Assembly (NCBI GenBank): GCA_964598995.1
Contig: CAZRDR010000034.1
Location: forward strand, 1 to 13,209
DNA length: 13,209 nucleotides
Reading direction: 5' to 3'
Origin: JACROF01 sp964598995
GTDB taxonomy: Bacteria; Patescibacteriota; Microgenomatia; Levybacterales; UBA12049
Translations under genes and position numbers: made by a program
The notes under the pieces: model-generated
Database searches by the model: none
The model's input: the letters and a program-made list of their open reading frames with translations, nothing else
What the model was told of the DNA's origin: nothing
In this document: positions 12,510-13,209 of the stretch, piece after piece
Position numbering within the stretch: position 1 is the first letter of the stretch
Layout of the letters: every line of letters begins with the position of its first letter

Positions 12510-12516
12510 GGGATTT

Positions 12517-12525
12517 ATCCTACCA
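12517..12525 (-). promoter_or_regulatory. Extended -10 of the transaldolase operon
   Basis: On the minus strand TGG-TAGGAT ends 7 nt before the ATG at 12509, the same spacing as at the Tat-type and DUF4230 genes. No good -35 is visible. An AGGA within it could alternatively be a weak Shine-Dalgarno. Confidence 0.4.
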
Positions 12526-12563
12526 TAAAAGTTCTTTAAATAACATGACACGAAACTAACTGT

Positions 12564-12593
12564 TTGTAATACCAAGCTAAATCGTCATATAAT
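12564..12593 (+). promoter_or_regulatory. Promoter of the DUF4230 gene
   Basis: TTGTAA (12564-12569) and a perfect TATAAT (12588-12593) with an 18-bp spacer. Exactly 7 nt separate the -10 from the ATG at 12601, so the mRNA is predicted to be leaderless. It diverges from the transaldolase promoter within a 91-bp intergenic space. Confidence 0.7.
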
Positions 12594-12600
12594 AAGTCAT

Positions 12601-13209
12601 ATGAATTTAGCGACAGCGCGCAGAGTTTTATTTATCTTCATCACTCTCGTCATTCTCGCTATTGTTATTGTGGGAGCGTTATCGATTTTCCGTTTTTTTG
12701 AGCCGAAAGAAAAGTATGTCTTTCAGACTAATTCCCGCACCGTTATTAAGCAGATTCAGTCACTTAATCGGATGGAGACAGCTCAATTTACCATCGAGAA
12801 AGTCATCGATGCTGGGACAAATGGGAATGTCTTCCAGCAATTCCTGTTCGGAGATAAATTACTCCTCATCGCGCAGGGCGAGGTCATCGCAGGCTTTGAT
12901 TTTTCAAAAGTAACTGAGAACGATATTGCTATTGAGAATGGTACAGTTCGACTCGCACTTCCTCAGCCTGAGATCCTTATTACAACACTTAACAATGACC
13001 AGACTAGAGTCTATGACCGACGAACTGGGTTACTCAGTAAAGGCGATAAAGATCTCGAGTCCAAGGCTCGTGAACAAGCAACAAATCTTATCCGTCAAGC
13101 AGCCTGCCAAGGCAATATTTTAGATACCGCTTCGACTAACGCGCGTAATCAACTAACTGCACTTCTCAAGTCACTTGGCTTTACGACTGTCATTATTACT
13201 ATTCCTCCT
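12601..13209 (+). CDS. DUF4230-family membrane-anchored protein (3' end beyond window)
   Basis: An open frame of 203 codons runs to the window edge without a stop. The N-terminus has one transmembrane segment (about residues 8-31, LFIFITLVILAIVIVGALSI), leaving the rest outside the membrane. The following domain matches the DUF4230 layout: SLNRMETAQFTIEKVID (54-70), FLFGDKLLLIAQGEVIAGFD (81-100), VRLALPQPEIL (116-126), then VYDRRTGLLSKGD (137-149) and a helical ARNQLTALLKSLGF near the end. The family is widespread and has no established biochemical role. By comparison with family length only a few residues are probably missing. The start is fixed by the TATAAT 7 nt upstream. Confidence 0.8.
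   Translation, partial: MNLATARRVLFIFITLVILAIVIVGALSIFRFFEPKEKYVFQTNSRTVIKQIQSLNRMETAQFTIEKVIDAGTNGNVFQQFLFGDKLLLIAQGEVIAGFDFSKVTENDIAIENGTVRLALPQPEILITTLNNDQTRVYDRRTGLLSKGDKDLESKAREQATNLIRQAACQGNILDTASTNARNQLTALLKSLGFTTVIITIPP

Noticed and set aside
12510..12575. Upstream extension of the transaldolase by 22 residues.
   Set aside because: The family N-terminus begins at MTRFILDSGN, and the proposed -10 element lies inside the extension.

Overview
The window reads as a compact, moderately AT-rich bacterial chromosome segment, most likely from a Candidate Phyla Radiation (Patescibacteria) genome. The clues are tight gene packing with 1-4 bp start/stop overlaps, several small or membrane proteins without a clear family, degenerate versions of envelope enzymes, a DUF4230 protein, and very short leaders. 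TGA is used only as a stop, so the Gracilibacteria code 25 is not indicated. The lineage call is inference; no rRNA marker is present.

Layout. 57-4097 (+) is a coupled operon: leucyl aminopeptidase (M17), elongation factor P, an MFS transporter and a degenerate Lgt-like membrane protein. 4112-6070 (+) holds an RluA-type pseudouridine synthase, a 48-residue lysine-rich protein with the only perfect Shine-Dalgarno of the window, a LytR_C-domain membrane protein and a 48-residue single-pass membrane peptide. A TPR protein (6071-6772, -) ends base-to-base against that block and diverges from yebC (6877-7611, +), which is followed by a polytopic membrane protein (7633-8499, +). On the right, a Tat-type exported protein, a GH37 trehalase-like enzyme and a transaldolase lie on the minus strand (9448-12509). 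They diverge from a DUF4230 protein that runs off the window end.

The most unusual part is the ~950-bp interval 8500-9447, between two convergent genes. It has no convincing gene but is dense in inverted repeats and in short repeats of a TTGAGGCTAAA-like motif on both strands. Two copies of one hairpin differ at exactly two bases, and those two bases pair with each other (G-C in one copy, A-T in the other), with a G-U wobble on the + strand in both. This suggests a structured RNA or another structure-selected element rather than decayed coding DNA. I do not recognise it as a known RNA family.

Functional themes: translation support (EF-P with arginine at the modification site, YebC, pseudouridine synthase), peptide turnover (aminopeptidase), envelope proteins, and a small carbohydrate operon (transaldolase plus trehalase-like hydrolase). 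Several transcription-unit heads show a -10 hexamer ending about 6-10 nt before the start codon, implying leaderless or nearly leaderless mRNAs.
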